Below are positions 1 through 4,942 of a stretch of 5,510 nucleotides of DNA, in pieces. This DNA comes from Bacilli bacterium. GTDB lineage: Bacteria; Bacillota_I; Bacilli_A; RF39; UBA660. The position numbers were made by a program, and so were the translations under genes. The notes under the pieces were generated by a model. It searched no databases. It was not told the DNA's origin and was given only the letters and a program-made list of their open reading frames with translations. The DNA lies in contig JAILLM010000078.1 of NCBI GenBank assembly GCA_024693165.1, positions 1-5,510 of the forward strand, read 5' to 3'. How positions within the stretch are numbered: position 1 is the stretch's first letter; every line of letters begins with the position of its first letter.

Positions 1-52
1 TAAGTCTAATACTAAGTTTAGTTCTTTTTAATTTTTTAAAAAACACTTTCAT
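1..52 (-). CDS. 5' end of a gene running off the left edge (17 codons)
   Basis: An ATG at 52-50 on the minus strand opens a frame with no stop to the window edge, reading MKVFFKKLKRTKLSIRL. A perfect AGGAGG Shine-Dalgarno lies at 67-62, 9 nt upstream of the ATG, and a TATAAT box lies at 79-74. Start codon, ribosome site and -10 are therefore all in order. The visible N-terminus is strongly basic (seven Lys/Arg in 17 residues), as seen in the cytoplasmic stub ahead of a first membrane helix. The product cannot be identified from so few residues. The gene is divergent to the thioredoxin-like gene at 179-946. I am fairly sure that a gene starts here and claim nothing about its function. Confidence 0.75.
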   Translation of the reverse strand, partial: MKVFFKKLKRTKLSIRL

Positions 53-61
53 TTTCTAAAG

Positions 62-79
62 CCTCCTATATTCATTATA
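62..79 (-). promoter_or_regulatory. -10 box and Shine-Dalgarno of the leftward partial gene
   Basis: On the minus strand TATAAT (79-74) is followed by AGGAGG (67-62) and ATG (52-50). With a start site about 7 nt after the -10, transcription would begin right at the Shine-Dalgarno, so the leader would be only about 15-17 nt. No convincing -35 is seen 16-18 nt upstream. A TG dinucleotide touches the -10 directly, without the one-base gap of a true extended -10. Confidence 0.55.
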
Positions 80-143
80 CAACATATATACTTCTTTAGG
101 TAGGTTAGGGAATTAATTTTATGTTTATTTTTGATATATGCTT

Positions 144-152
144 TGATATAAT
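144..152 (+). promoter_or_regulatory. extended -10 promoter of the thioredoxin-like gene
   Basis: TGATATAAT at 144-152 fits the extended -10 form TGnTATAAT exactly. The hexamer 17 nt upstream (124-129, TTTATT) is a poor -35, as is common for extended -10 promoters. The predicted start of transcription is about 159, giving a leader of about 20 nt that contains a GAGG ribosome site (165-168) ahead of the ATG at 179. Confidence 0.6.
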
Positions 153-178
153 AATTTAGGAAATGAGGCAATAAAAGC

Positions 179-946
179 ATGAAGAAAAAAACTACAGCTT
201 TCGTAATTTGCATCTTTTTATTAGTAGCATTATTTATAGTATATATATTCTCAGAACTGTACACTGAAAGTGATATGACATCAAATACTGAAAAAGTAAT
301 TACTGATGCTGAAAAGTTTGAAAAAGAATATGAAGACATTAATAGTAAGTTAACTGATACAGGTAAAACAATTAGACCAATAAACATTGATAATAATAAT
401 CCAATCGAATATATTACTGAAGATAAATTAATTGAAAAAATTAATAATAAAGAATCATTTATCGTTTATTTTGGGTTTACTGATTGTCCTTGGTGTAGAA
501 GTGTAATTCAAGAATTCTTAGATACATCTAAAGAATACGCAATTGAAAAAATCTATTATTTAGATGTTAAAGACATCAGAGATAAATATGAACTTAATGA
601 GTCACATGAACTAGTTAAGACTAAAGAAGGTACTCAAGGATACTATGAGTTATTAAATAAGTTATCTAAAGTACTAGATGACTATGAGCCATTAACTTAT
701 GTTAATTCTAAAGGTAAAACTAAAAAAGTTGCTATAAATGAAAAGAGAATTTATGCACCAAACTTTGTTTTAGTAGAGAATGGTGAAGCTGTTATTAAAG
801 TTACTGGTATTCCAGATACAATGACTGATCCTTATATAGAATTAGATGATAATCTAAAAGAATATCAAAAGAGTGAATTTTCTAAAGTATTTTCTGCATT
901 TAATAAAGGAGTAGTTACTACAACTTGTGGAGATACAATGTGCTAA
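179..946 (+). CDS. membrane-anchored thioredoxin-fold protein (CPWC)
   Basis: This 255-residue protein is predicted to sit on the outer face of the membrane as a thiol-disulfide oxidoreductase. Residues 5-26 form one hydrophobic anchor after MKKK, with no lipobox. A charged linker (about 30-75) leads to a thioredoxin-like domain: a beta strand ending FIVYFGFTD, then the active site C103-P-W-C106, then a helix and a strand (IYYLDV, 125-130). A helical insertion (about 131-185) precedes the cis-proline strand IYAPNFVLVENGEAV with Pro194. The CPxC plus insertion layout recalls the thioredoxin-like group that includes bacteriocin transport accessory proteins (PedC/BrcD), but no bacteriocin gene is nearby. 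The last residues are CGDTMC (C250, C255), a second Cys pair that could relay electrons or regulate the active site; that is inference. The ATG at 179 has GAGG at 165-168. The gene is monocistronic and ends just before a hairpin. Fold: high confidence. Substrate: unknown. Confidence 0.88.
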   Translation: MKKKTTAFVICIFLLVALFIVYIFSELYTESDMTSNTEKVITDAEKFEKEYEDINSKLTDTGKTIRPINIDNNNPIEYITEDKLIEKINNKESFIVYFGFTDCPWCRSVIQEFLDTSKEYAIEKIYYLDVKDIRDKYELNESHELVKTKEGTQGYYELLNKLSKVLDDYEPLTYVNSKGKTKKVAINEKRIYAPNFVLVENGEAVIKVTGIPDTMTDPYIELDDNLKEYQKSEFSKVFSAFNKGVVTTTCGDTMC

Positions 947-977
947 AAAAAATCAGAAATTAAATTTCTGATTTTTT
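947..977. terminator. bidirectional intrinsic terminator between convergent genes
   Basis: A perfect inverted repeat has arms 947-960 and 964-977 and a 3-nt loop. The core is ATCAGAAAT/ATTTCTGAT, flanked by six A on the left and six T on the right. It therefore gives a stem plus U-tract on both strands. It starts at the base after the stop of the 179-946 gene, and its right edge includes two bases of the stop codon (978-976) of the leftward DHH gene. It serves both convergent genes. Confidence 0.88.
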
Positions 978-1965
978 ATTTATTATAATATTTTGGTTTT
1001 AATATTTTCTTAAGTTGTTCACCAATTTCAGGTATTGTTGAACCTTTTATTTGAGCAGCACCTGAGTGATTATTACCACCACCACCAAATTCTTTCATTA
1101 TAGGTTCAACATTTAAATCTGATTTACTTCTAGCACTGATTCCAATAATTTCATCACTTAATCTACCAATTACGAATGATGCATCATTACCAAATTTTAA
1201 AGCTTCATCAGCAGCTTTAGCTAATTCTTCTTTTTCGTATTCAACATCATCACTCGCTTGAATTAAAGCATAAGTATATTGAATAACATCCATTGCACTT
1301 ACTAAAGCATGAACTTTTTTATAACTTTCAATGTCTTCTGTAAACCAAGAAGATACAGTATCTAAGTTTGCACCACAATGCATAAGTTTAGATACAATCT
1401 CCATTGTTTGTGGAGAAGTATTTTTAACAAATTTTGATGTATCAAGATAAATTCCTGCAAGTAAATAGTTTGCAATATTTACTGGTATTTTAATCTTGTA
1501 TTCATTTAGTAGTTTATATATTATTTCAGATGCAGAAGAAACCGTTGAATCAATATATATATGATTTGATTCTAATGTATCATCGTCTGGTAGATGATGA
1601 TCAATAATAAAAGTTTTTTCTGGATTTTTAGCAATATCGGCCATACTTATTAATCGCTTTTTATTAACATCTGTTAATACAAATAAATTGTCATCATTAT
1701 GTATTTTTAGATATTTTTCTTTATTGGTAAATTTAATATCATTCTTTGAATCATCCATAATTATTTTACAACCTCTCTCCATAATATGAGGTGGGTCATT
1801 AACAATTACATATGGATCTTTTTTATATTTATTTCCAATTAAAGTTAGAGCAATTGCAGAACCAATTGCATCAAAATCAACTTTATTATGTGGGACTATA
1901 ATCATTTGATGTGAAGACATTAAGCATTGTTCTAGATTTATCCTTAAGTCCTTTATATTTATCAT
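976..1965 (-). CDS. stand-alone DHH-DHHA1 phosphoesterase, GdpP-type catalytic module
   Basis: A 329-residue cytoplasmic phosphodiesterase. The DHH domain (about 18-180) carries the metal-binding set: H26-x3-D30-F-D32 in HNKVDFDAIG, D99 in LTDVN, D122-H123-H124 in IIDHHLPDD, and D175 in LLAGIYLDTSKF. The DHHA1 domain (about 230-325) ends with GISARS (275-280), LNVEPIM and a glycine run G294-G297. Several stretches (LLAGI.LDT..F, ISARS...NV..IM) resemble the C-terminal half of GdpP, the c-di-AMP phosphodiesterase. The transmembrane, PAS and degenerate GGDEF parts of GdpP are absent, so the size is that of NrnA/Pde2 proteins. The substrate may be c-di-AMP, pApA or short oligonucleotides; the sequence alone cannot decide. 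Oddly, the usual GGGH reads GGGGNNH, with the His two positions later. The ATG at 1965 has AAGGAG at 1982-1977 and a near-consensus promoter upstream. Confidence 0.9.
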   Translation of the reverse strand: MINIKDLRINLEQCLMSSHQMIIVPHNKVDFDAIGSAIALTLIGNKYKKDPYVIVNDPPHIMERGCKIIMDDSKNDIKFTNKEKYLKIHNDDNLFVLTDVNKKRLISMADIAKNPEKTFIIDHHLPDDDTLESNHIYIDSTVSSASEIIYKLLNEYKIKIPVNIANYLLAGIYLDTSKFVKNTSPQTMEIVSKLMHCGANLDTVSSWFTEDIESYKKVHALVSAMDVIQYTYALIQASDDVEYEKEELAKAADEALKFGNDASFVIGRLSDEIIGISARSKSDLNVEPIMKEFGGGGNNHSGAAQIKGSTIPEIGEQLKKILKPKYYNK

Positions 1966-1995
1966 AATTTTATTATCTCCTTCTTGTTAAAAAAA

Positions 1996-2023
1996 ATTAT
2001 ACATCAATATTTTCCTTTGTCAA
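1996..2023 (-). promoter_or_regulatory. consensus sigmaA-type promoter of the DHH gene
   Basis: On the minus strand TTGACA (2023-2018), a 16-nt spacer and TATAAT (2001-1996) match both consensus hexamers perfectly. The predicted start is near 1989, giving a leader of about 24 nt with AAGGAG (1982-1977) 11 nt before the ATG. This is one of only two promoters in the window with a recognisable -35, which suggests steady, strong expression of the phosphoesterase. Confidence 0.82.
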
Positions 2024-2041
2024 ACAAAAAGTAATAGGCAC

Positions 2042-2064
2042 AAAAAAAGCACTAAATGCGCTTT
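2042..2064 (-). terminator. intrinsic terminator of the CmpB-like gene
   Basis: On the minus strand AAAGCGC (2064-2058) pairs with GTGCTTT (2052-2046), with one G-U pair and loop ATTTA, followed by a seven-T tract (2048-2042). The hairpin overlaps the last codons and the TAG stop (2054-2052) of the gene it ends. It separates that gene from the DHH promoter just downstream, so the two leftward genes are independent units. Confidence 0.75.
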
Positions 2065-2819
2065 CTATCTTTCTTAGCTTTTCTTTTTGCTAATTTATAT
2101 TTAATTTTATTCTTTTCAATATATCTCATATATTTTTTCCTTTGTTCTTCTAAATGAGTTTTAATAATTGAAAGTCTATTGTTAATTTGCATATCTGGGA
2201 ATGATTCAAGAATTCTTCTATAAGGTCTAGTAGAAGCTTCAAGCATACTCTTAACTTCTCTTGTAATAACTTCAGTATTATCAGATTTAATTGAGTTAGA
2301 AATATTTTTAAGTTTAGATATAAAGCTAAATGATACAACTGTATCAATTGCTTGAACTGTAAGTATTACATAAGTAACATAAGTTAATACTTTAATATCA
2401 GTATGTGCAAATATTGGATCTATTATATAAGGATTAACAACATAAAGGATAGCCATGGCACCAATTCCAAATCCCAATCCACACTCTAAGCAAATACGCC
2501 CATTAATATTAAACTTCATATGTGAGTAATCCCACCAACGAGCTTTAAATAACTTTTCTAATACATATGAGGTGAAGTATTCAAGTGTACAACAAATAAA
2601 TATTGCAGTTAAGAATACAAAGAAAGGTTGATCAATATATTTCTTTAAGAAGAATGTGATCATAACTGAACCAAATCCATATACAGGACAAATAGGTCCA
2701 ATCAAGAAACCTCTATTAATAAACTTTTTGAATTTAAATATACTTTGAATTACTTCTTGTGCCCATCCAATAAATGAATAGAAATAAAAAATAACCACGT
2801 AATATACGAAAGTATCCAT
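2052..2819 (-). CDS. multi-pass membrane protein, CmpB-like putative ABC-transporter type IV family
   Basis: With the start chosen here the protein has 255 residues and about five hydrophobic segments (near 3-19, 37-58, 64-88, 110-130 and 142-168). A basic cytoplasmic tail, probably helical or coiled, runs to the end (190-255, finishing in a run of Lys/Arg). Conserved family marks can be read: GW at 18-19 with E22, NRGFLIGP at 35-42, PVYG at 45-48, LEYFTSYVLE at 79-88, WWDYS at 95-99 and N105-G-R108. These fit the family annotated as putative ABC-transporter type IV / CmpB-like (PF06541), whose function is not well established. No ATPase gene lies nearby, so a transport role is unsupported here. 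In-frame TTG (2831) and GTG (2828) lie upstream, but a GGTGAT ribosome site covers them, so ATG 2819 is preferred. The gene is divergent from the surface-protein/glycosyltransferase operon. Confidence 0.8.
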   Translation of the reverse strand: MDTFVYYVVIFYFYSFIGWAQEVIQSIFKFKKFINRGFLIGPICPVYGFGSVMITFFLKKYIDQPFFVFLTAIFICCTLEYFTSYVLEKLFKARWWDYSHMKFNINGRICLECGLGFGIGAMAILYVVNPYIIDPIFAHTDIKVLTYVTYVILTVQAIDTVVSFSFISKLKNISNSIKSDNTEVITREVKSMLEASTRPYRRILESFPDMQINNRLSIIKTHLEEQRKKYMRYIEKNKIKYKLAKRKAKKDRKRI

Positions 2820-2823
2820 ATTT

Positions 2824-2829
2824 ATCACC
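2824..2829 (-). promoter_or_regulatory. Shine-Dalgarno GGTGAT that decides the CmpB-like start
   Basis: On the minus strand GGTGAT (2829-2824) sits 4 nt before ATG 2819-2817. It matches the 3' part of AAGGAGGTGAT, the full complement of the 16S rRNA tail, so the short spacing is equivalent to a normal one. It overlaps the upstream in-frame TTG and GTG codons, which would otherwise give a protein four residues longer. Confidence 0.65.
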
Positions 2830-2843
2830 AAAAAAATTATATC

Positions 2844-2852
2844 ATTATAGCA
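2844..2852 (-). promoter_or_regulatory. extended -10 promoter of the CmpB-like gene
   Basis: On the minus strand TGCTATAAT (2852-2844) fits TGnTATAAT exactly. The predicted start is near 2837, so the leader would be about 18 nt and begin just ahead of GGTGAT. A second TATAAT (2841-2836) has TTTACT 17 nt upstream, but its start would fall on the Shine-Dalgarno, so it is less likely to be the working -10. Confidence 0.62.
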
Positions 2853-2876
2853 CCTAATAGTAAATTATATAAAATA

Positions 2877-2885
2877 TGTTATAAT
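2877..2885 (+). promoter_or_regulatory. extended -10 promoter of the surface protein/GT2 operon
   Basis: TGTTATAAT at 2877-2885 fits TGnTATAAT exactly, with no clear -35. The predicted start is at about 2892, exactly where the ribosome site AGGAAAGTGAT (2892-2902) begins, giving a leader of only about 14 nt. It faces away from the extended -10 of the CmpB-like gene, with 24 bp between the two elements. Confidence 0.65.
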
Positions 2886-2905
2886 TAGTTCAGGAAAGTG
2901 ATTAT

Positions 2906-3364
2906 ATGAAAAAACTAATTGAGGTTTTAAGTAAGCCTAGAAGTATTTATTTTTTAATTGTTGCTATGTTTACATTGACTCTTGTTTTAATGAAAGTATC
3001 TTTTTCTTATTACATTCCTGTGTCAGTAGACAATGCATCTTTAACAATTCCTGACATTATTAATGTATTATCAATTGATGGATATAATAATGAAATTGAA
3101 TTTAACCCAAATGAAACAAAAGAGTTAACTTTTAAAGTGACAAGTAAAAATGAGATTGAGTCTTCTTATGTAGTTTTCTATGAAGGTGAAAACTTCTCAA
3201 TTGAAAATTTAACATCAGTTGGTTCAAGTATTAATCCTTTGGAAGAAAATACATTTACTATTAAAGTTACTAATAATCTAGATGATTATAATATAATTAG
3301 ATTTAATATTAAGTCTGGATTTGTTGGAAAAGATATAGATGTAGAAAAAAATATAATTAAGTAG
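2906..3364 (+). CDS. small membrane-anchored extracytoplasmic beta-rich protein
   Basis: I do not recognise a named family. The 152-residue product starts with a basic stub (MKKLIEVLSKPRS), then one hydrophobic helix (about 13-33). The remaining 115 residues or so are rich in alternating polar and hydrophobic residues typical of beta strands (for example KELTFKVTS, SSYVVFYEG, NTFTIKVTN, IIRFNIKSG). The pattern 'NPNETKELTFKVTSKNE...YVVFYEG' resembles Ig-like/TasA-like surface domains of Gram-positives, but this is a resemblance only. There is no cysteine, no sortase motif and no lipobox, so a signal anchor that leaves the domain outside the cell is the simplest reading. The ATG at 2906 follows AGGAAAGTGAT. 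The glycosyltransferase starts 7 nt after the stop, so the two are co-transcribed and may act on the same surface structure. Confidence 0.75.
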   Translation: MKKLIEVLSKPRSIYFLIVAMFTLTLVLMKVSFSYYIPVSVDNASLTIPDIINVLSIDGYNNEIEFNPNETKELTFKVTSKNEIESSYVVFYEGENFSIENLTSVGSSINPLEENTFTIKVTNNLDDYNIIRFNIKSGFVGKDIDVEKNIIK

Positions 3365-3371
3365 GTGTGAC

Positions 3372-4373
3372 ATGAAATATATATCATTTGTTGTTCCTTG
3401 TTATAATTCTCAAGAATATATGGAACATTGTATTGATTCTTTACTAATTGGTGGAGATGACGTAGAAATAATAATTGTTGATGATGGTTCAAGTGATTCA
3501 ACTGGTAAGATTGCAGATAATTATGCAAAGAAACATAAGAATATTGTTAAAGTAATCCACCAAAAGAATGGTGGACATGGTGAAGGCATCAATCAAGGAT
3601 TAAAGGTTGCTACTGGAAAATATTTCAAAGTAATTGATAGTGACGACTGGGCTGATGAAAAAGCTTATAAAACATTACTTAAAAGAATTAAGAAAATTGA
3701 TAGTGATGCTATCATTATGAATTATGTATATACATATACAGATGGAAGAAAAGATCAAGTTATTAATTTCTCTAATGTATTCCCTGATAATATAGAATGT
3801 ACTTGGGAAGATACTAAGAGATTTAAACCCCAACAATATTTAAGTTTACATTCAATGATGTTTAAAAAGACAGTGTTAGATGAAACTAATATAGAACTTC
3901 CAAAACATTGTTTCTATGAAGACAATTTATTTATCTATTCAGCATTAAAATATGTTAAAACAATTCATTATATGAATTTAGATTTTTATAGATACTTTAT
4001 TGGTAGGGCAGATCAATCTGTTCAAGAACCTCAATTAATTAAGAGAAGTTCTCACCAAGTATTGGTATCTACTAGAGTTGCTACTTTATATGATTTAAAA
4101 GATATTAAAGGAAAACACAAGAGAGTAATGATGAGACATCTATCTTTAATAGTTACTTTAGGTATTATCTTCTCAAGACTTGGAAGAACTCCTGAATCTG
4201 AATTACAATATAAAAAGATGTGGAAAGATATTAAAATCCAAAATCCAGTTATTTATAGAAAGATTCGTGGACCATTTAGAATGTGTGGATGGGCATCACT
4301 TCCAGGTAAGTTTGGTAGAGAATTATCTCTAGGTGGTTATAAACTAGCACATAGCTTAGTTAAATTTAATTAG
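3372..4373 (+). CDS. family 2 glycosyltransferase (GT-A fold)
   Basis: A 333-residue GT2 enzyme that should transfer a sugar from a nucleotide-sugar donor onto a surface glycan, lipid or protein acceptor. The N-terminal GT-A domain is textbook: ISFVVPCYN (4-12), the nucleotide-binding strand IIIVDDGSSDST with D37-D38, the stretch NGGHGEGINQGLKVATGKYFKVIDSDDW with the metal-binding D89-S-D91-D92, and the catalytic-base motif FYEDN (181-185; E183, D184). GRADQSV (211-217) follows, then a helical basic C-terminal region (about 225-333). No membrane helix is evident, so it works at the cytoplasmic face. The ribosome site AGGTG (3363-3367) overlaps the stop codon of the surface-protein gene, which suggests translational coupling. 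No other polysaccharide gene is visible, so this is not an obvious capsule locus. Donor and acceptor are unknown. Confidence 0.93.
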   Translation: MKYISFVVPCYNSQEYMEHCIDSLLIGGDDVEIIIVDDGSSDSTGKIADNYAKKHKNIVKVIHQKNGGHGEGINQGLKVATGKYFKVIDSDDWADEKAYKTLLKRIKKIDSDAIIMNYVYTYTDGRKDQVINFSNVFPDNIECTWEDTKRFKPQQYLSLHSMMFKKTVLDETNIELPKHCFYEDNLFIYSALKYVKTIHYMNLDFYRYFIGRADQSVQEPQLIKRSSHQVLVSTRVATLYDLKDIKGKHKRVMMRHLSLIVTLGIIFSRLGRTPESELQYKKMWKDIKIQNPVIYRKIRGPFRMCGWASLPGKFGRELSLGGYKLAHSLVKFN

Positions 4374-4395
4374 GAATAATATTCCTAATTTTTTT
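4368..4395 (+). terminator. intrinsic terminator of the GT2 operon
   Basis: AATTAGGAAT (4368-4377) pairs perfectly with ATTCCTAATT (4381-4390) across a 3-nt loop and runs into seven T (4389-4395). The TAG stop of the glycosyltransferase (4371-4373) lies inside the left arm. The next gene's -10 begins 2 bp after the T-tract, so terminator and promoter abut with essentially no spacer. Confidence 0.85.
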
Positions 4396-4396
4396 A

Positions 4397-4405
4397 TGTT
4401 ATAAT
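4397..4405 (+). promoter_or_regulatory. extended -10 promoter giving a probable leaderless mRNA
   Basis: TGTTATAAT (4397-4405) fits TGnTATAAT exactly. Only 6 nt separate it from the ATG at 4412, so the predicted transcription start coincides with the start codon. No Shine-Dalgarno can fit between them and none is seen. The -35 region overlaps the preceding terminator stem and has no match to TTGACA. Confidence 0.65.
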
Positions 4406-4411
4406 TTACCT

Positions 4412-4921
4412 ATGAAGAAAAGTATTATATTAACAATTATTATTTCAATTATTTTAACTATATTAATAGGTGTTATGCTTACTCATAGGACACAAGATAA
4501 AGTATCAAACTATGATTATGATTATTTATGTACATATGAGGCAGACTCAGATGAAGAATCATCTACTAATAAGATTCAAAAGAATCTATATATTAAGGTA
4601 GATAATGATTCGTATGTTGATACAGCTATTTATGAAAGTGTTTATACAAGTGAGTATTTTTCATTAGCTACTCAAAATCTAATTCAAGAACTACTTAGTA
4701 TGTATGACGAAGTAGGTGGGGTAGAAACAAATATTATTAATAATAAAAAGAATACATATGTAACTATTAAATATGATTATAATAAAATAGACTTTAAAGA
4801 ATTAAAAAATAAACTAAGTGAAGTAATTGATAAAGAATCACTTCAATATAAAATGAATAATAAATTAAAAGTTGAAGACTATACTAGAGAATTAAAAGAA
4901 TATTCTTGCATCAAAAAATAG
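4412..4921 (+). CDS. small membrane-anchored extracytoplasmic protein with two cysteines
   Basis: The 169-residue product begins with MKKS and a long hydrophobic anchor (about 5-24), then an acidic exposed domain. There is no Cys at the anchor's end, so it is not a lipoprotein. Past the linker the sequence (YIKVDNDSYVDTAIYESVYTSEY, a helix 82-98, VGGVETNIINNKKNTYVTIKYDYNKIDFKEL) loosely recalls the DUF1307/YehR-type lipoprotein domain: a strand pair, a helix, then 'GV...I......V...DY...D...L'. That is a weak pattern match. It has exactly two cysteines, C40 and C166, bracketing the domain and suited to one disulfide; the CPWC protein at 179-946 could in principle serve it (inference). ATG 4412 is kept because the next Met (22) would remove the anchor. 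There is no Shine-Dalgarno and the -10 is 6 nt upstream, pointing to leaderless translation. Function unknown. Confidence 0.75.
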   Translation: MKKSIILTIIISIILTILIGVMLTHRTQDKVSNYDYDYLCTYEADSDEESSTNKIQKNLYIKVDNDSYVDTAIYESVYTSEYFSLATQNLIQELLSMYDEVGGVETNIINNKKNTYVTIKYDYNKIDFKELKNKLSEVIDKESLQYKMNNKLKVEDYTRELKEYSCIKK

Positions 4922-4942
4922 AACCCTAAGGTTCTATTTTTT
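4913..4942. terminator. bidirectional intrinsic terminator
   Basis: AAAAAATAGAACC (4913-4925) pairs perfectly with GGTTCTATTTTTT (4930-4942) around a 4-nt loop. Six T end the stem on either strand, so it can stop both the rightward 4412-4921 gene and leftward transcription from 5441. The TAG stop of the gene (4919-4921) lies in the left arm. Confidence 0.88.

Noticed and set aside
49..387. 112-codon open frame on the minus strand overlapping the start of the thioredoxin-like gene
   Set aside because: It runs antisense to a clearly coding gene with recognised motifs, and it has no ribosome site and no recognisable domain. It also passes through the divergent promoter region and overlaps the well-supported start of the leftward partial gene.
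2150..2347. 65-codon open frame on the minus strand
   Set aside because: It lies in another frame inside the CmpB-like gene on the same strand. The Leu/Ile-rich composition is what an out-of-frame read of AT-rich coding DNA gives.
2052..2819. A complete ABC transporter locus
   Set aside because: Only the CmpB-like membrane protein is present; no Walker A/B or signature-motif ATPase occurs in the window, so the transport label is just the family name.
2820..2831. Upstream TTG (2831) or GTG (2828) start for the CmpB-like protein
   Set aside because: Both codons overlap the GGTGAT ribosome site that serves ATG 2819, and they would fall at the very 5' end of the predicted transcript.
3286..3528. 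80-codon open frame on the minus strand
   Set aside because: It is antisense to the surface-protein/glycosyltransferase junction. The His/Leu/Gln-rich composition and lack of a ribosome site mark it as a shadow.
179..4921. TGA-as-tryptophan code (Mollicutes type)
   Set aside because: Six complete genes read through without in-frame TGA and all nine Trp codons are TGG, so the standard bacterial code fits. The absence of TGA stops (all are TAA or TAG) in a sample of six is too small to interpret.
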